Shown piece after piece: positions 11,264 to 20,057 of a stretch of 52,507 nt of DNA. Below the pieces are notes generated by a model, which saw only the letters and a program-made list of their open reading frames with translations, did not search any database and had not been told where the DNA came from. Every line of letters starts with the position of its first letter. Position 1 is the stretch's first letter. Made by a program: the position numbers and the translations under genes. Source of the DNA: an uncultured Mediterranea sp. (lineage in GTDB: Bacteria > Bacteroidota > Bacteroidia > Bacteroidales > Bacteroidaceae); assembly GCA_945641355.1 (NCBI GenBank), contig CALZEQ010000021.1, positions 1 to 52,507 of the forward strand, read 5' to 3'.

Positions 11264-11641
11264 TTATTTAAGTTCAACTTCAGCTCCAGCTTCTTCCAGT
11301 GTTTTCTTCAGTGATTCTGCTTCGTCCTTAGCCAAACCTTCCTTAACTACGCTAGGAGCACCGTCAACGAGGTCCTTAGCTTCCTTCAGACCGAGGCCGC
11401 AAGCTTCCTTAACGGCCTTAACTACTTGAAGTTTAGCTGAGCCTGCGCTCTTCAATACTACGTCGAAAGAAGTCTTCTCTTCAACAGCTGCTGCACCACC
11501 TGCAGCGGGACCAGCGGCAACAGCAACAGCTGCAGCAGCAGGTTCAATACCATATTCTTCTTTCAGGATAGTTGCAAGTTCATTAACTTCTTTTACTGTC
11601 AAGTTAACTAATTGTTCTGCAAAAGCTTTCAAATCTGCCAT
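11264..11641 (-). CDS. rplL: Ribosomal protein L7/L12
   Basis: Stalk protein of the 50S subunit that recruits translation GTPases; present as several copies bound to L10. The 125-residue sequence has the N-terminal L10-binding helices, an Ala/Gly-rich hinge ([16 protein letters not shown]) and the C-terminal domain with [20 protein letters not shown] and a final [10 protein letters not shown]. It is 57 bases downstream of rplJ and is followed by a hairpin with a T-run, consistent with the higher stoichiometry of this protein. Confidence 0.97.
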   Translation of the reverse strand: MADLKAFAEQLVNLTVKEVNELATILKEEYGIEPAAAAVAVAAGPAAGGAAAVEEKTSFDVVLKSAGSAKLQVVKAVKEACGLGLKEAKDLVDGAPSVVKEGLAKDEAESLKKTLEEAGAEVELK

Positions 11642-11698
11642 TTTTGTATGATTTTAATTGTTTAAATACTAGATAAATTGATATAAATGTTTTCCGAA

Positions 11699-12220
11699 TT
11701 ACGCTTCGGGACGTTCACCAAGAGTTTTGAGAACTCCGTGGAGGGTGTTTCCACCAGACTGCAGAGCAGAAATAACGTTCTTGGCCGGAGATTGCAGCAA
11801 TGCAACAATATCAGCGATAACTTCGTTCTTGCTCTTGATAGCGACGAGGGCATCCAACTGGTCTGCACCTACATAGAAACCTTCTTCAGCATAAGCAGCC
11901 TTCAGACCGGGAATACCGTTTTTAGTCTTATTCTTAAGCAACTTGGCTGGGGCGTTTGCCACATTGGCAAACATCACGGCCGTAGTGCCTTTCATAGAGC
12001 CATAAAGCGGAGAATAATCTACTTCCAGGCTTTCCAAAGCTTTGTGAAGCAATGTATTCTTGACAACCATCAATTTGATGTCTGCTTTGAAACATTCTCT
12101 TCTTAATGCGCTGGTATCAGCCGCATTCATCGCAGTGGTATCAACCAAATAGAAGTGACCGTATTCCTTCACGGTAGCAGCAATCTGCTCAATAATCGTA
12201 CTTTTATCTTCCTTTCTCAT
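11699..12220 (-). CDS. rplJ: Ribosomal protein L10
   Basis: L10 anchors the L7/L12 stalk on 23S rRNA. The 173-residue protein has the typical N-terminal block (EDKSTIIEQIA), LMVVKNTLLHKAL, and the C-terminal extension that binds L7/L12. It starts 15 bases after rplA, so there is no room for the long L10 leader found before rplJ in E. coli; regulation of this pair must differ or act elsewhere. Confidence 0.96.
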   Translation of the reverse strand: MRKEDKSTIIEQIAATVKEYGHFYLVDTTAMNAADTSALRRECFKADIKLMVVKNTLLHKALESLEVDYSPLYGSMKGTTAVMFANVANAPAKLLKNKTKNGIPGLKAAYAEEGFYVGADQLDALVAIKSKNEVIADIVALLQSPAKNVISALQSGGNTLHGVLKTLGERPEA

Positions 12221-12235
12221 TATTACTCCGTTTTA

Positions 12236-12934
12236 TTAGATTTCTTCTACTGTCTTCGGGTCAATCTTGATACCCGCACTCATCGTGCTAGAAAGATAAA
12301 TACTCTTAATATATGTACCCTTGGCTGCAGACGGTTTCAATTTAATCAATGTAGAGATGAATTCTTTCGCATTGTCGCGAATTTGATCAGCACTAAAAGA
12401 AACTTTACCGATAGAAGTATGTACAATACCGCTCTTATCGACCTTAAAATCAATCTTGCCTTGTTTTACTTCCTTCACAGCTTTAGCAACATCCATAGTC
12501 ACAGTGCCACTCTTCGGGTTCGGCATCAATCCACGAGGACCGAGGATACGACCGAGGGCACCAATCTTACCCATGATAGACGGCATGGTAATGATTACAT
12601 CAATATCAGTCCATCCACCTTTGATCTTTTCAATATATTCGTCAAGACCTACATAGTCAGCACCAGCTTCCTTTGCAGCAGCTTCGGCATCGGGTGTACA
12701 GAGTACCAATACCCGAACAACCTTACCAGTACCGTGAGGAAGTGAAACGACACCTCTCACCATCTGATTAGCCTTACGGGGATCAACACCCAGACGTACG
12801 TCGATATCCAGAGAAGCATCAAACTTAGTGAAGGTAATTTCCTTCACCAGCTGAGCAGCTTCCTTGAGAGAGTATGCCTTCCCTGCTTCAATTTTTTCTG
12901 CAGCCAACTTTTGTTTTTTTGTCAGTTTACCCAT
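12236..12934 (-). CDS. rplA: Ribosomal protein L1
   Basis: L1 forms the mobile stalk near the E site and often represses its own operon by binding mRNA. The 232-residue protein carries the family signature around [19 protein letters not shown] and the [14 protein letters not shown] block. It lies 15 bases after rplK and 15 bases before rplJ, so translation is probably coupled across the three genes. Confidence 0.97.
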   Translation of the reverse strand: MGKLTKKQKLAAEKIEAGKAYSLKEAAQLVKEITFTKFDASLDIDVRLGVDPRKANQMVRGVVSLPHGTGKVVRVLVLCTPDAEAAAKEAGADYVGLDEYIEKIKGGWTDIDVIITMPSIMGKIGALGRILGPRGLMPNPKSGTVTMDVAKAVKEVKQGKIDFKVDKSGIVHTSIGKVSFSADQIRDNAKEFISTLIKLKPSAAKGTYIKSIYLSSTMSAGIKIDPKTVEEI

Positions 12935-12949
12935 TCTAATTGAAGTTTA

Positions 12950-13393
12950 TTAGTTATTAACCGGGAACTCCCCTTTTACAGCGATACCCATACTACGAGC
13001 TGTACCAGCAACCATTTTCATGGCAGCTTCTACAGTAAAGCAGTTCAAGTCAACCAGTTTGTCCTGAGCAATCGTACGAACCTGTTCCCAAGTAATCTCG
13101 GCAACCTTCTTACGGTTAGGCTCAGCAGAACCACTCTTCTGCTTAGTCATCTCCAGCAGCTGAATAGCTACAGGAGGAGTCTTGATAACAAAGTCAAAAG
13201 ACTTGTCAGCATAATAAGTGATGATTACAGGAAGAATTTTTCCTGCTTTGTCCTGGGTTCTGGCGTTGAATTGCTTGCAAAATTCCATAATGTTGATACC
13301 CTTAGAACCCAAAGCAGGTCCTACGGGAGGTGATGGATTTGCCGCGCCTCCTTTAATCTGTAATTTGATCAGTCCAGCAACTTCTTTAGCCAT
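12950..13393 (-). CDS. rplK: Ribosomal protein L11
   Basis: L11 binds the GTPase-associated centre of 23S rRNA. The 147-residue sequence has the N-terminal [20 protein letters not shown] with [15 protein letters not shown], and the C-terminal rRNA-binding domain ending [10 protein letters not shown]. It is 62 bases after nusG and starts the L11-L1-L10-L12 block. Confidence 0.97.
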   Translation of the reverse strand: MAKEVAGLIKLQIKGGAANPSPPVGPALGSKGINIMEFCKQFNARTQDKAGKILPVIITYYADKSFDFVIKTPPVAIQLLEMTKQKSGSAEPNRKKVAEITWEQVRTIAQDKLVDLNCFTVEAAMKMVAGTARSMGIAVKGEFPVNN

Positions 13394-13455
13394 TTTTCTA
13401 AATGATTTTATATAAAGATTTTAAATAAAAAGAACTACACAGCGTAACACCTGCC

Positions 13456-13998
13456 TCATTCTTTTTCCACTTGCATAAAGCCTAATTCGAGCGGAGTCTT
13501 CCGTCCGAATATCTTCACCATGACCTTCAGTTTCTTCTTCTCGGAATTAACTTCTTCAATGATTCCACTGAATCCGCTGAACGGGCCGTAATTTACCTTT
13601 ACGGTTTCTCCGACTACATAAGGAATATTCATATCTTCCGAAGATTCCTGTAATTCGTCGACAGTTCCAAGTATACGATTCACTTCTGCTTGTCTCAAGG
13701 GTACAGGTTTATCCAAGCCACCCAAGAAACCAATCACATTAGGAGTGTTTCTCAAATGATGAGCAACTTCACCCACCAAAGCAGCTTCCACCAAGACGTA
13801 ACCAGGGAGATAACTCCTTTCCTTCACAATTTTTTTTCCATTGCGAACCTGATACACCTTTTCGGTAGGAATCAACACCTGAGACACGTAATCACCAAGA
13901 TTGCTGTTTCTGATATCAGCTTCAAGGTACTCCTTCACCTTGGCTTCTTTTCCGCTAATAGCACGCATTACGTACCATTTTTTTTCAATCTCAGACAT
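13456..13998 (-). CDS. nusG: Transcription factor NusG
   Basis: NusG binds the RNA polymerase clamp and couples transcription to translation or Rho. The 180-residue protein has an N-terminal NGN domain (KKWYVMRAISGKEAKVKEYL, RSYLPGYVLVEAAL, NVIGFLGG) and a C-terminal KOW domain around GETVKVNYGPFSGFSGII. It follows secE by 14 bases, the classical secE-nusG-rplK order. Confidence 0.97.
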   Translation of the reverse strand: MSEIEKKWYVMRAISGKEAKVKEYLEADIRNSNLGDYVSQVLIPTEKVYQVRNGKKIVKERSYLPGYVLVEAALVGEVAHHLRNTPNVIGFLGGLDKPVPLRQAEVNRILGTVDELQESSEDMNIPYVVGETVKVNYGPFSGFSGIIEEVNSEKKKLKVMVKIFGRKTPLELGFMQVEKE

Positions 13999-14012
13999 CT
14001 TTCCTCACTGTT

Positions 14013-14201
14013 TTAATGTGGATAAACAAATTCCATCAAATGTTGAAAACAGAAGTCCATCGCAAATACTACCACTGCAATAAGTAGGGAAGCATATAAA
14101 ACAACTACTGCACTGTTAGTAAGTTCAGAATACGTAGGCCACGATACTTTATGAACAAGTTCGTCGTAAGTTTCTTTTAAATAAGCTACAATCTTCTTCA
14201 T
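14013..14201 (-). CDS. secE: Preprotein translocase subunit SecE
   Basis: Short SecE form of 62 residues with one membrane segment near the C-terminus (VVLYASLLIAVVVFAMDF) preceded by the amphipathic helix ELVHKVSWPTYSELTNSAVV, whose SWPTYSEL is the family's conserved core. SecE clamps SecY in the inner-membrane translocon. It sits between tRNA-Trp and nusG as in many bacteria. Confidence 0.95.
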   Translation of the reverse strand: MKKIVAYLKETYDELVHKVSWPTYSELTNSAVVVLYASLLIAVVVFAMDFCFQHLMEFVYPH

Positions 14202-14215
14202 TTCTTAAATATTAG

Positions 14216-14288
14216 CACGGGAGGAGAGGCTCGAACTCCCGACACCCGGTTTTGGAGACCGGTGCTCTACCAACTGAGCTACTCCCGT
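14216..14288 (-). tRNA. tRNA-Trp (CCA anticodon)
   Basis: On the minus strand a full cloverleaf folds: 7-bp acceptor stem (ACGGGAG/CTCCCGT), D-arm, anticodon stem CCGGT/ACCGG with loop CTCCAAA giving anticodon CCA, and T-arm with TTCGAGC. Discriminator G. The 3' CCA is not encoded. It lies between tuf and secE, as in other bacteria. Confidence 0.95.
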
Positions 14289-14347
14289 TTGTACATAATC
14301 AGTTCCCGATATAAATACCAGGAACTGATTTATATAATCCAAAATGA

Positions 14348-15532
14348 TTAGTCAAGAATTTCAGTAATCTGACCAGAACCAACCGTACGACCACCTTCAC
14401 GGATAGCGAAACGCAGACCTACGTTCAAGGCAACCGGATAAATCAGAGTTACAGTGATTTCCACGTTATCACCCGGCATTACCATTTCAGTTCCTTCAGG
14501 CAGAGAGATTTCACCCGTACAGTCCATAGTACGCAGATAGAACTGAGGACGATACTTGTTGTGGAACGGAGTGTGACGACCACCTTCCTCTTTCTTCAGG
14601 ACATAGATAGAAGCCTTAAACTGAGAGTGAGGCTTAATCTGACCAGGCTTGCAGAGTACCATACCACGCTTGATTTCGTTCTTGTCGATACCGCGCAGCA
14701 ACAGACCTACGTTATCACCAGCTTCACCTTCATCCAACAGTTTGCGGAACATTTCCACACCTGTTACAACAGACTTCTTATCTTCACCCAAACCAAGGAT
14801 TTCAACTTCGTCGCCTACCTTGATAACACCAGCTTCGATACGACCAGTTGCAACTGTACCACGACCTGTGATAGAGAACACGTCCTCAACAGGCATCAAG
14901 AAAGGCTTATCGACATCACGCGGAGGCAGAGGAATCCAGTTATCGCAAGCCTCCATCAGCTCCATAACCTTCTCTTCCCATTTCTCCACACCGTTCAATG
15001 CACCGAGTGCAGAACCCTGGATGAACGGAGTGTTGTCACCATCAAATTCGTAAGCAGACAACAGTTCACGCATCTCCATTTCAACGAGCTCCAGCATTTC
15101 GGCATCATCAACCATATCGCACTTGTTCATGAACACAACCAAACGAGGAACGTTCACCTGACGAGCCAGCAAGATATGCTCACGAGTCTGAGGCATCGGA
15201 CCATCAGTAGCAGCAACCACGATGATAGCACCATCCATCTGAGCAGCACCAGTAACCATGTTCTTTACATAGTCGGCGTGACCCGGGCAGTCAACGTGAG
15301 CGTAGTGACGATTTGCGGTCTCATACTCAACGTGTGCTGTATTAATAGTGATACCGCGTTCCTTCTCTTCAGGAGCGTTGTCGATAGAGTCGAAAGAGCG
15401 CATTTCAGACAGACCCTTCTTTGCCAATACAGTTGTGATGGCAGCGGTCAAAGTGGTTTTACCGTGGTCTACGTGACCAATTGTACCAATGTTCACGTGG
15501 GGTTTGGTACGTTCGAATTTCTCTTTAGCCAT
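14348..15532 (-). CDS. tuf: Elongation factor Tu
   Basis: EF-Tu delivers aminoacyl-tRNA to the ribosome. The 394-residue protein has the GTPase motifs GHVDHGKTT (residues 19-27), [12 protein letters not shown], and NKCD, plus domains 2 and 3 ending [10 protein letters not shown]. It is embedded among tRNA genes (Thr-Tyr-Thr before it, Trp after it), the arrangement also known from E. coli tufB, and probably shares their primary transcript. Confidence 0.98.
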   Translation of the reverse strand: MAKEKFERTKPHVNIGTIGHVDHGKTTLTAAITTVLAKKGLSEMRSFDSIDNAPEEKERGITINTAHVEYETANRHYAHVDCPGHADYVKNMVTGAAQMDGAIIVVAATDGPMPQTREHILLARQVNVPRLVVFMNKCDMVDDAEMLELVEMEMRELLSAYEFDGDNTPFIQGSALGALNGVEKWEEKVMELMEACDNWIPLPPRDVDKPFLMPVEDVFSITGRGTVATGRIEAGVIKVGDEVEILGLGEDKKSVVTGVEMFRKLLDEGEAGDNVGLLLRGIDKNEIKRGMVLCKPGQIKPHSQFKASIYVLKKEEGGRHTPFHNKYRPQFYLRTMDCTGEISLPEGTEMVMPGDNVEITVTLIYPVALNVGLRFAIREGGRTVGSGQITEILD

Positions 15533-15578
15533 AGCTTTACTTGTTATTTATTTGATTAATAATCAGCATTTACATCTT

Positions 15579-15653
<75 letters not shown>

Positions 15654-15665
15654 ATTATAGGACTG

Positions 15666-15748
15666 TGGGCAAAGATGGATTCGAACCACCGAAGGCGTAA
15701 GCCAGCAGATTTACAGTCTGCCCCATTTGGCCACTCTGGTATTTGCCC
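15666..15748 (-). tRNA. tRNA-Tyr (GTA anticodon)
   Basis: A class II tRNA of 83 bases with acceptor stem GGGCAAA/TTTGCCC, a long variable arm, and an anticodon loop reading CTGTAAA (anticodon GTA). T-loop TTCGAAT. No encoded CCA. It lies between the two tRNA-Thr genes. Confidence 0.95.
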
Positions 15749-15787
15749 ATTCTCACACCCAAGCAGCAAAACTGCTTATCATTACTG

Positions 15788-15861
15788 AGCCTCTTGTCGG
15801 ATTCGAACCAACGACCCCGAGATTACAAATCACGTGCTCTGGCCAACTGAGCTAAAGAGGC
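15788..15861 (-). tRNA. tRNA-Thr (TGT anticodon)
   Basis: First gene of the tRNA-tuf transcript. Acceptor stem GCCTCTT/AAGAGGC, anticodon loop TTTGTAA (anticodon TGT), T-arm GTTGG-TTCGAAT-CCGAC. No encoded CCA. Confidence 0.95.
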
Positions 15862-15867
15862 AGGCTC

Positions 15868-15910
15868 AAAAAAGCAACCGTTACGTTCGTAGTGTGAGCG
15901 AAACGGCTGC
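15868..15910 (-). terminator. Terminator of the rpsU-xer-hpf operon
   Basis: GCAACCGTTACG (15874-15885) pairs with CGAAACGGCTGC (15899-15910): 10 of 12 positions pair, with a 13-base loop, followed on the minus strand by six T (15868-15873). It ends transcription arriving from hpf. Its first base is also the last base of the tRNA-operon -7 element, so promoter and terminator interlock. Confidence 0.7.
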
Positions 15911-15940
15911 AAATTTAGGCATTTATTTTTAACCCGCAAA
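15910..15940 (-). promoter_or_regulatory. Promoter of the tRNA-tuf-secE-nusG-rpl operon
   Basis: On the minus strand TTTG (15937-15940) is followed after exactly 19 bases by TAAATTTG (15910-15917), a full match to the Bacteroides housekeeping promoter. Transcription should begin near 15903, about 40 bases before tRNA-Thr(TGT). Confidence 0.8.
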
Positions 15941-15955
15941 ATTTTCGGGAAAAAA

Positions 15956-16255
15956 TTATTTGTTCCGTTGTTTTTCCTTGTGTTTCACCAGCTGCTTTTC
16001 CAGCGCATCCAAGGCCAAATCTACTGCTTCTTCAAACGTATCGCACACCTTGTTAGCATAAAGTTCACCATTGGGAATCAGCACTTTCACTCCGGCTTCC
16101 TTATTTTCAGCAGTCTCTGGTTTCACCACTTTCAATGACACCTCTACTTTCTTTATATCATCGTGAAATTTCTCCAACTTAGCAGCTTTCTTCTGAATAA
16201 AAGCCTGCAATTGCTCTGACGCATCAAAGTGAATCGATTGAATTCTTACTTCCAT
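15956..16255 (-). CDS. hpf: Ribosome hibernation factor (HPF/RaiA family)
   Basis: Short-form ribosome-associated protein of 99 residues. Such proteins bind the 30S decoding channel in stationary phase and block translation or help form inactive ribosomes. It begins MEVRIQSIHFDASEQLQAFI and contains AAKLEKFHDDIKKVEVSLKV and the conserved YANKVCDTFEEAVDLALDAL. The frame is open further upstream, but the ATG at 16255 gives the conserved family N-terminus; the upstream extension would overlap the recombinase gene. It is the last gene of the rpsU-xer-hpf operon and is followed by a terminator. Confidence 0.9.
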   Translation of the reverse strand: MEVRIQSIHFDASEQLQAFIQKKAAKLEKFHDDIKKVEVSLKVVKPETAENKEAGVKVLIPNGELYANKVCDTFEEAVDLALDALEKQLVKHKEKQRNK

Positions 16256-16271
16256 ACTTACCTCCTTTTCT

Positions 16272-17162
16272 TTAGGCCCGAGGATGGGCTTGATTATACA
16301 CTTTTTTAAGCTCCTCGAAAGTGGTATGCGTATAAACTTCCGTCGTTGCCAAACTTTCATGTCCCAAAAGTTCCTTTATGGCACCCAGCTCCGCATCATG
16401 ATTCAGCATTGCTGTCGCAAAAGTATGTCTCAGCACATGTGGACTTCGTTTCTTAAGCGTCGTCACTTTCGACAAGTTTCGTTTCACAATCAGCGCAACC
16501 ATACCCCGGCTGAGAGGTCTGCCATCCTTGCGGACAAAAAAGCAATCCGACCGCAACAACACTGCCTCATCTCGCCTCATCACATATTCATTCATTGACC
16601 GTTTCAGCTCTTCCGCGAAAGGGATTAGGCGTTGCTTATTCCGCTTTCCCGTCACCTTAATAAGAGAAGCCTGAAAATCAATGTCACCGTCCTTCACTCC
16701 CAAGAGTTCCGAAAGCCTCATGCCCGTAGCATAAAACATTTCCAAAATCAAATGGTCACGACAACCCTCAAAATCATCGCCGAACGGCACATCATCCAGC
16801 AGGCGATTAATCTCCTCTTCACGCAAGAAGACCGGAAGCGGTTTTTTCTTTTTCGGTCCCGTCACTTTCTGCGACGGATCAACCAGCACCAGCTTCTTCC
16901 TAAGAAGGAAACGATAAAGCGCCCGGACGGAACTCAATTTCCGATTTATCGTACTCGAAGCAGCCCCTCTATCCATCAATGAAACCATCCATTCACGAAT
17001 CAGGTTCGCATCCACATCCGATGGGGAAATGTCATCACGCCCCGTCTCTCTTACAATGAAATTCTGCAATTCAATCACATCCGCCCGATAACGTGACACC
17101 GTATTCGCAGCGTAGTTTCTTTCATACAGAAGATAATCATAGAACGAATCTGTGAACAGCAT
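16272..17162 (-). CDS. Tyrosine recombinase, XerC/XerD type
   Basis: A 296-residue integrase-family recombinase of the length typical for Xer proteins that resolve chromosome dimers at dif. The N-terminal SAM-like domain (residues 1-95) precedes the catalytic domain with Arg149 (ATGMRLSELLG), Lys173, His242 and Arg245 (HVLRHTFAT), His268 (LLGHESLATT) and nucleophile Tyr277. All catalytic residues are present. It sits between rpsU and hpf, a housekeeping location without phage or transposon genes nearby, so a Xer role is more likely than that of a mobile-element integrase. XerC and XerD cannot be told apart from this alone. Confidence 0.9.
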   Translation of the reverse strand: MLFTDSFYDYLLYERNYAANTVSRYRADVIELQNFIVRETGRDDISPSDVDANLIREWMVSLMDRGAASSTINRKLSSVRALYRFLLRKKLVLVDPSQKVTGPKKKKPLPVFLREEEINRLLDDVPFGDDFEGCRDHLILEMFYATGMRLSELLGVKDGDIDFQASLIKVTGKRNKQRLIPFAEELKRSMNEYVMRRDEAVLLRSDCFFVRKDGRPLSRGMVALIVKRNLSKVTTLKKRSPHVLRHTFATAMLNHDAELGAIKELLGHESLATTEVYTHTTFEELKKVYNQAHPRA

Positions 17163-17235
17163 AGTCGCTACATTTCTAAATCATGCAACGAATATATGAA
17201 AAAGAATTCAATAATTCAAAGGAAATTACGAATTA

Positions 17236-17427
17236 TTAATCTTCTACTTGCTGAAGTTTCTGAACATACACAGCATGTTCTTTTCTAAGTCTCTTTGTTA
17301 CAGAAGGTTTATCAAACTGCTGTCTGCTGCGCAGTTCCTTGATAATACCAGTCTTCTCAAATTTTCTTTTGAATTTCTTCAGTGCCTTCTCAATGTTTTC
17401 GCCTTCTTTTACAGGTACTACAATCAT
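17236..17427 (-). CDS. rpsU: Ribosomal protein S21
   Basis: A 63-residue basic protein of the 30S subunit: starts MIVVPVKEGENIEKALKKFK, then RKFEKTGIIKELRSRQQF, with a Lys/Arg-rich second half. First gene of a minus-strand operon with the Xer recombinase and hpf, just behind a consensus promoter. Confidence 0.95.
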   Translation of the reverse strand: MIVVPVKEGENIEKALKKFKRKFEKTGIIKELRSRQQFDKPSVTKRLRKEHAVYVQKLQQVED

Positions 17428-17484
17428 TGTTTTTTGCTTTTAAATTGTTAATGATTAAAAATTGATTTATTCAAAATTGGGTTG

Positions 17485-17515
17485 CAAAAATACGCATACT
17501 TTCTTTATTTACAAA
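17485..17515 (-). promoter_or_regulatory. rpsU operon promoter
   Basis: On the minus strand TTTG (17512-17515) and TATTTTTG (17485-17492) are separated by exactly 19 bases, a full match to the Bacteroides promoter. The start would be near 17478, about 50 bases before rpsU. Confidence 0.78.
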
Positions 17516-17593
17516 ACATTCGAAAGATTTTTGCACTATTTTTTAAAAGCATTCCTCTTTTCGATTCACAAGTTCCACTTTTCCTGAAAAACG

Positions 17594-17625
17594 TTTGTGA
17601 AATAGAGAGTTTATTCCGAACTTTG
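17594..17625 (+). promoter_or_regulatory. Promoter of the aminopeptidase gene
   Basis: TTTG (17594-17597) followed after 20 bases by GAACTTTG (17618-17625), one base off the TAnnTTTG consensus. It lies 32 bases before the ATG at 17657 and is divergent from the rpsU promoter. Confidence 0.55.
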
Positions 17626-17656
17626 CTTCAATCATATACCTATATTATAATATAAC

Positions 17657-19438
17657 ATGGAAACAAACATCAAACAACGTATCAGTGATTTGCGAGAATG
17701 GATGAAGAGAAACGGCATCTCTGCATTTATCATTCCGAGCACCGACCCCCATTTAAGTGAATATGTTGCCCCACACTGGCAATCCAGGGAATGGATCAGC
17801 GGTTTCAGCGGTTCTGCAGGCACCTGTGTAGTTACCAGCCGGAAAGCAGGTCTGTGGACAGATTCGCGTTATTTTCTGCAAGCAGCTTCCCAGTTGGAAG
17901 GGAGCGGCATCGAATTGTTCAAAGAGATGTTGCCCGAGACGCCCTCTATCGCCCAGTTTTTATGTTCAGAGCTCCAAAGCGGAGAGTCAGTAGGCATCGA
18001 CGCAATGGTGTTCTCCACTCAGGGAGCGCAGAGTTTAGAGAAGGAGTTGGAGGGAGCTGGCATATCCTTGAAAAATGCCGGTGATCCGATGGCCGCATTG
18101 TGGGAAGGCCGCCCAGAGATATCAGAAGCACCCCTATTCCCACTTGATTTGGCCTTTGCCGGGAAGTCCACAGCTCAGAAGTTGCAAGAAATCAGAGAAG
18201 AGGTATACCAAGCCGGTGCCGAAGCGCTGTTCGTATCGGCCCTTGATGACATTGCCTGGACCTTGAATATGCGAGGCAGCGACGTTCATTGCAATCCGGT
18301 ATTCGTCAGTTATCTCTACATAGACAAGGAGCAGACACATCTGTTTGTCAATCCCAAGAAAGTGCCTTCCGATGTCAAGAATCTGTTGCAAGCCGAAAGC
18401 ATCCTCCTTCACCCGTATCAGGAGGCCGAAAACTTCTTGTTGCAGCTGCACGACAAGCGAATCTTACTTGATTTGCCCAAGACGAACGCTGCCATCTATG
18501 CTGCCGCTTGCGCACACTGCAAGGTTATCGCAGGAGCTTCGCCCATCTGTCTGATGAAAAGCATAAAAAACACGACCGAGCAAGAGGGGTTCCGCCATGC
18601 CATGACACGCGACGGCATTGCCATGGTCAAATTCCTGAAGTGGCTGAAACCGGCCGTAGAAGCCGGTGGCGAGACAGAGTTGAGCATCGACCGCAAGCTA
18701 TGTTCGCTGCGTGCAGAACAAGCCAACTTCCGCGGCATCAGCTTTGATACCATTGCCGGATATGGGGCACACGGAGCCATCGTACATTATGAACCCACTC
18801 CCGAAACCGACATACCCATCAAACCCGAAGGATTGCTATTGTTAGACAGCGGTGGCCAGTATTTGGACGGGACCACAGATCTGACCCGCACCATTGCATT
18901 GGGACCGACTACAGAAGAAGAGCGTATCGATTTCACTTTGGTATTGAAAGGCTTCCTGCAACTGATGAATGTGGTATTCCCCGACGGTACCTGCGGTACA
19001 CAACTCGATGTATTGGCCCGCCAAGCCATGTGGAAAGCAGGCATCAATTACCTGCACGGCACAGGACACGGCGTCGGTTCTTTCCTCTGCGTCCACGAAG
19101 GGCCTCATCAAGTTCGCATGAACCACATGCCCACCATCCTGAAGCCGGGCATGACATTGACAGACGAGCCGGGCATCTATAAAGCCGGAAAGCATGGAGT
19201 ACGCACCGAAAACACCCTGCTTATCGTACCGGCACAAGAGACAGAGTTCGGCAAATTCTACCGCTTCGAACCGCTGACCCTTTGCCCCATCGACAAAGCA
19301 CCAATCATCAAAGAGATGCTAAGTGCCGAAGAGGTTCAATGGTTCAACGAGTATCAGCAACTGGTATACGAACGCTTGGCACCACACCTGGACGAAGAAG
19401 AGCGCATCTGGCTGAAAGAAGCCACCTCTGCACTTTAA
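17657..19438 (+). CDS. Xaa-Pro aminopeptidase (M24B)
   Basis: Metallopeptidase expected to remove an N-terminal residue before proline. The 593-residue protein has the three-part layout of the large aminopeptidase P group: two creatinase-like N-terminal domains (residues 1-300) and a C-terminal pita-bread domain. Metal ligands are visible as the Asp of LLLDSGGQYLDGTTDLTRT (near residue 397 and 408), the His of HGTGHGVGSFLCVHEGP (near 467-480), the Glu of TDEPGIY and the Glu of VRTENTLLIV. No signal peptide, so probably cytoplasmic. Its own promoter lies just upstream; the gamma-carbonic-anhydrase-like gene follows after about 96 bases and a hairpin. Confidence 0.93.
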   Translation: METNIKQRISDLREWMKRNGISAFIIPSTDPHLSEYVAPHWQSREWISGFSGSAGTCVVTSRKAGLWTDSRYFLQAASQLEGSGIELFKEMLPETPSIAQFLCSELQSGESVGIDAMVFSTQGAQSLEKELEGAGISLKNAGDPMAALWEGRPEISEAPLFPLDLAFAGKSTAQKLQEIREEVYQAGAEALFVSALDDIAWTLNMRGSDVHCNPVFVSYLYIDKEQTHLFVNPKKVPSDVKNLLQAESILLHPYQEAENFLLQLHDKRILLDLPKTNAAIYAAACAHCKVIAGASPICLMKSIKNTTEQEGFRHAMTRDGIAMVKFLKWLKPAVEAGGETELSIDRKLCSLRAEQANFRGISFDTIAGYGAHGAIVHYEPTPETDIPIKPEGLLLLDSGGQYLDGTTDLTRTIALGPTTEEERIDFTLVLKGFLQLMNVVFPDGTCGTQLDVLARQAMWKAGINYLHGTGHGVGSFLCVHEGPHQVRMNHMPTILKPGMTLTDEPGIYKAGKHGVRTENTLLIVPAQETEFGKFYRFEPLTLCPIDKAPIIKEMLSAEEVQWFNEYQQLVYERLAPHLDEEERIWLKEATSAL

Positions 19439-19452
19439 CCGAAACCATCAGC

Positions 19453-19494
19453 CATCATCAGTTCCCGACAGAAATCCGTCGGGAATTGATGGTG
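19453..19494 (+). terminator. Long hairpin after the aminopeptidase gene
   Basis: A 17-pair stem with two G-T wobbles (left arm 19453-19469, right arm 19478-19494, core TTCCCGAC/GTCGGGAA, loop 8 bases). There is only a weak T-rich tail. It probably ends or attenuates the aminopeptidase transcript before the next collinear gene. Confidence 0.5.
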
Positions 19495-19534
19495 CACTTT
19501 ATATCCGAACCCACTAATCCCAAAACAAGAACTT

Positions 19535-20050
19535 ATGGCAATTATCAAATCCGTCAGAGGATTCACACCTGAAATTGGCGAAAACTGTTTTTTGGCCGAC
19601 AATGCCGTCATCATTGGAGATGTAAAGATGGGACGCGACTGCAGCATCTGGTTCAGCACCGTACTTCGGGGAGATGTCAACTCCATCCGCATCGGCAACG
19701 GTGTCAACATACAAGATGGCAGTGTCTTACACACTTTATTTGAGAAATCCGTTATCGAAATAGGCGACAACGTATCCATAGGGCACAATGTCACCATCCA
19801 CGGTGCCGCCATCCGAGACTATGCGCTCATTGGGATGGGAGCCACTCTACTTGACCACGCAGTCATCGGTGAAGGAGCCATCATTGCAGCCGGTTCGTTG
19901 GTCTTGAGCCATACGGTCATCGAGCCGGGCAGCATTTGGGGAGGTGTCCCAGCCAAATTCATCAAGAGAGTGGACCCGGAGCAGGCCAAAGAGTTAAACC
20001 AGAAGATTGCACACAACTACCTGATGTATGCCGGCTGGTACAAAGAGTAG
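19535..20050 (+). CDS. Gamma-carbonic-anhydrase-like hexapeptide protein
   Basis: A 171-residue left-handed beta-helix protein with repeated hexapeptides such as VIIGDVKMGRDCSIWF, IRIGNGVNIQDGSVLH, and ISIG-type turns around VIEIGDNVSIGHNVTIHG. His residues in SVLHT and IGHNVTIHG correspond to the zinc ligands of the gamma-carbonic anhydrase family (YrdA/PaaY/Cam group). Many members have no shown anhydrase activity, so the reaction is uncertain; an acyltransferase is less likely because it is short. It converges on waaA with a 7-base gap. Confidence 0.85.
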   Translation: MAIIKSVRGFTPEIGENCFLADNAVIIGDVKMGRDCSIWFSTVLRGDVNSIRIGNGVNIQDGSVLHTLFEKSVIEIGDNVSIGHNVTIHGAAIRDYALIGMGATLLDHAVIGEGAIIAAGSLVLSHTVIEPGSIWGGVPAKFIKRVDPEQAKELNQKIAHNYLMYAGWYKE

Positions 20051-20057
20051 ATAGACG

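Noticed and set aside
12221..12235. L10-type autoregulatory leader before rplJ
   Set aside because: Only 15 bases separate rplA and rplJ, too few for the known leader structure.
14561..15559. 332-codon frame antisense to tuf
   Set aside because: tuf is strongly constrained and clearly coding on the minus strand; the antisense product resembles no family.
16272..17162. Integrase of a mobile element
   Set aside because: Xer-like length and a position between rpsU and hpf with no mobile genes or attachment repeats nearby favour a housekeeping recombinase.
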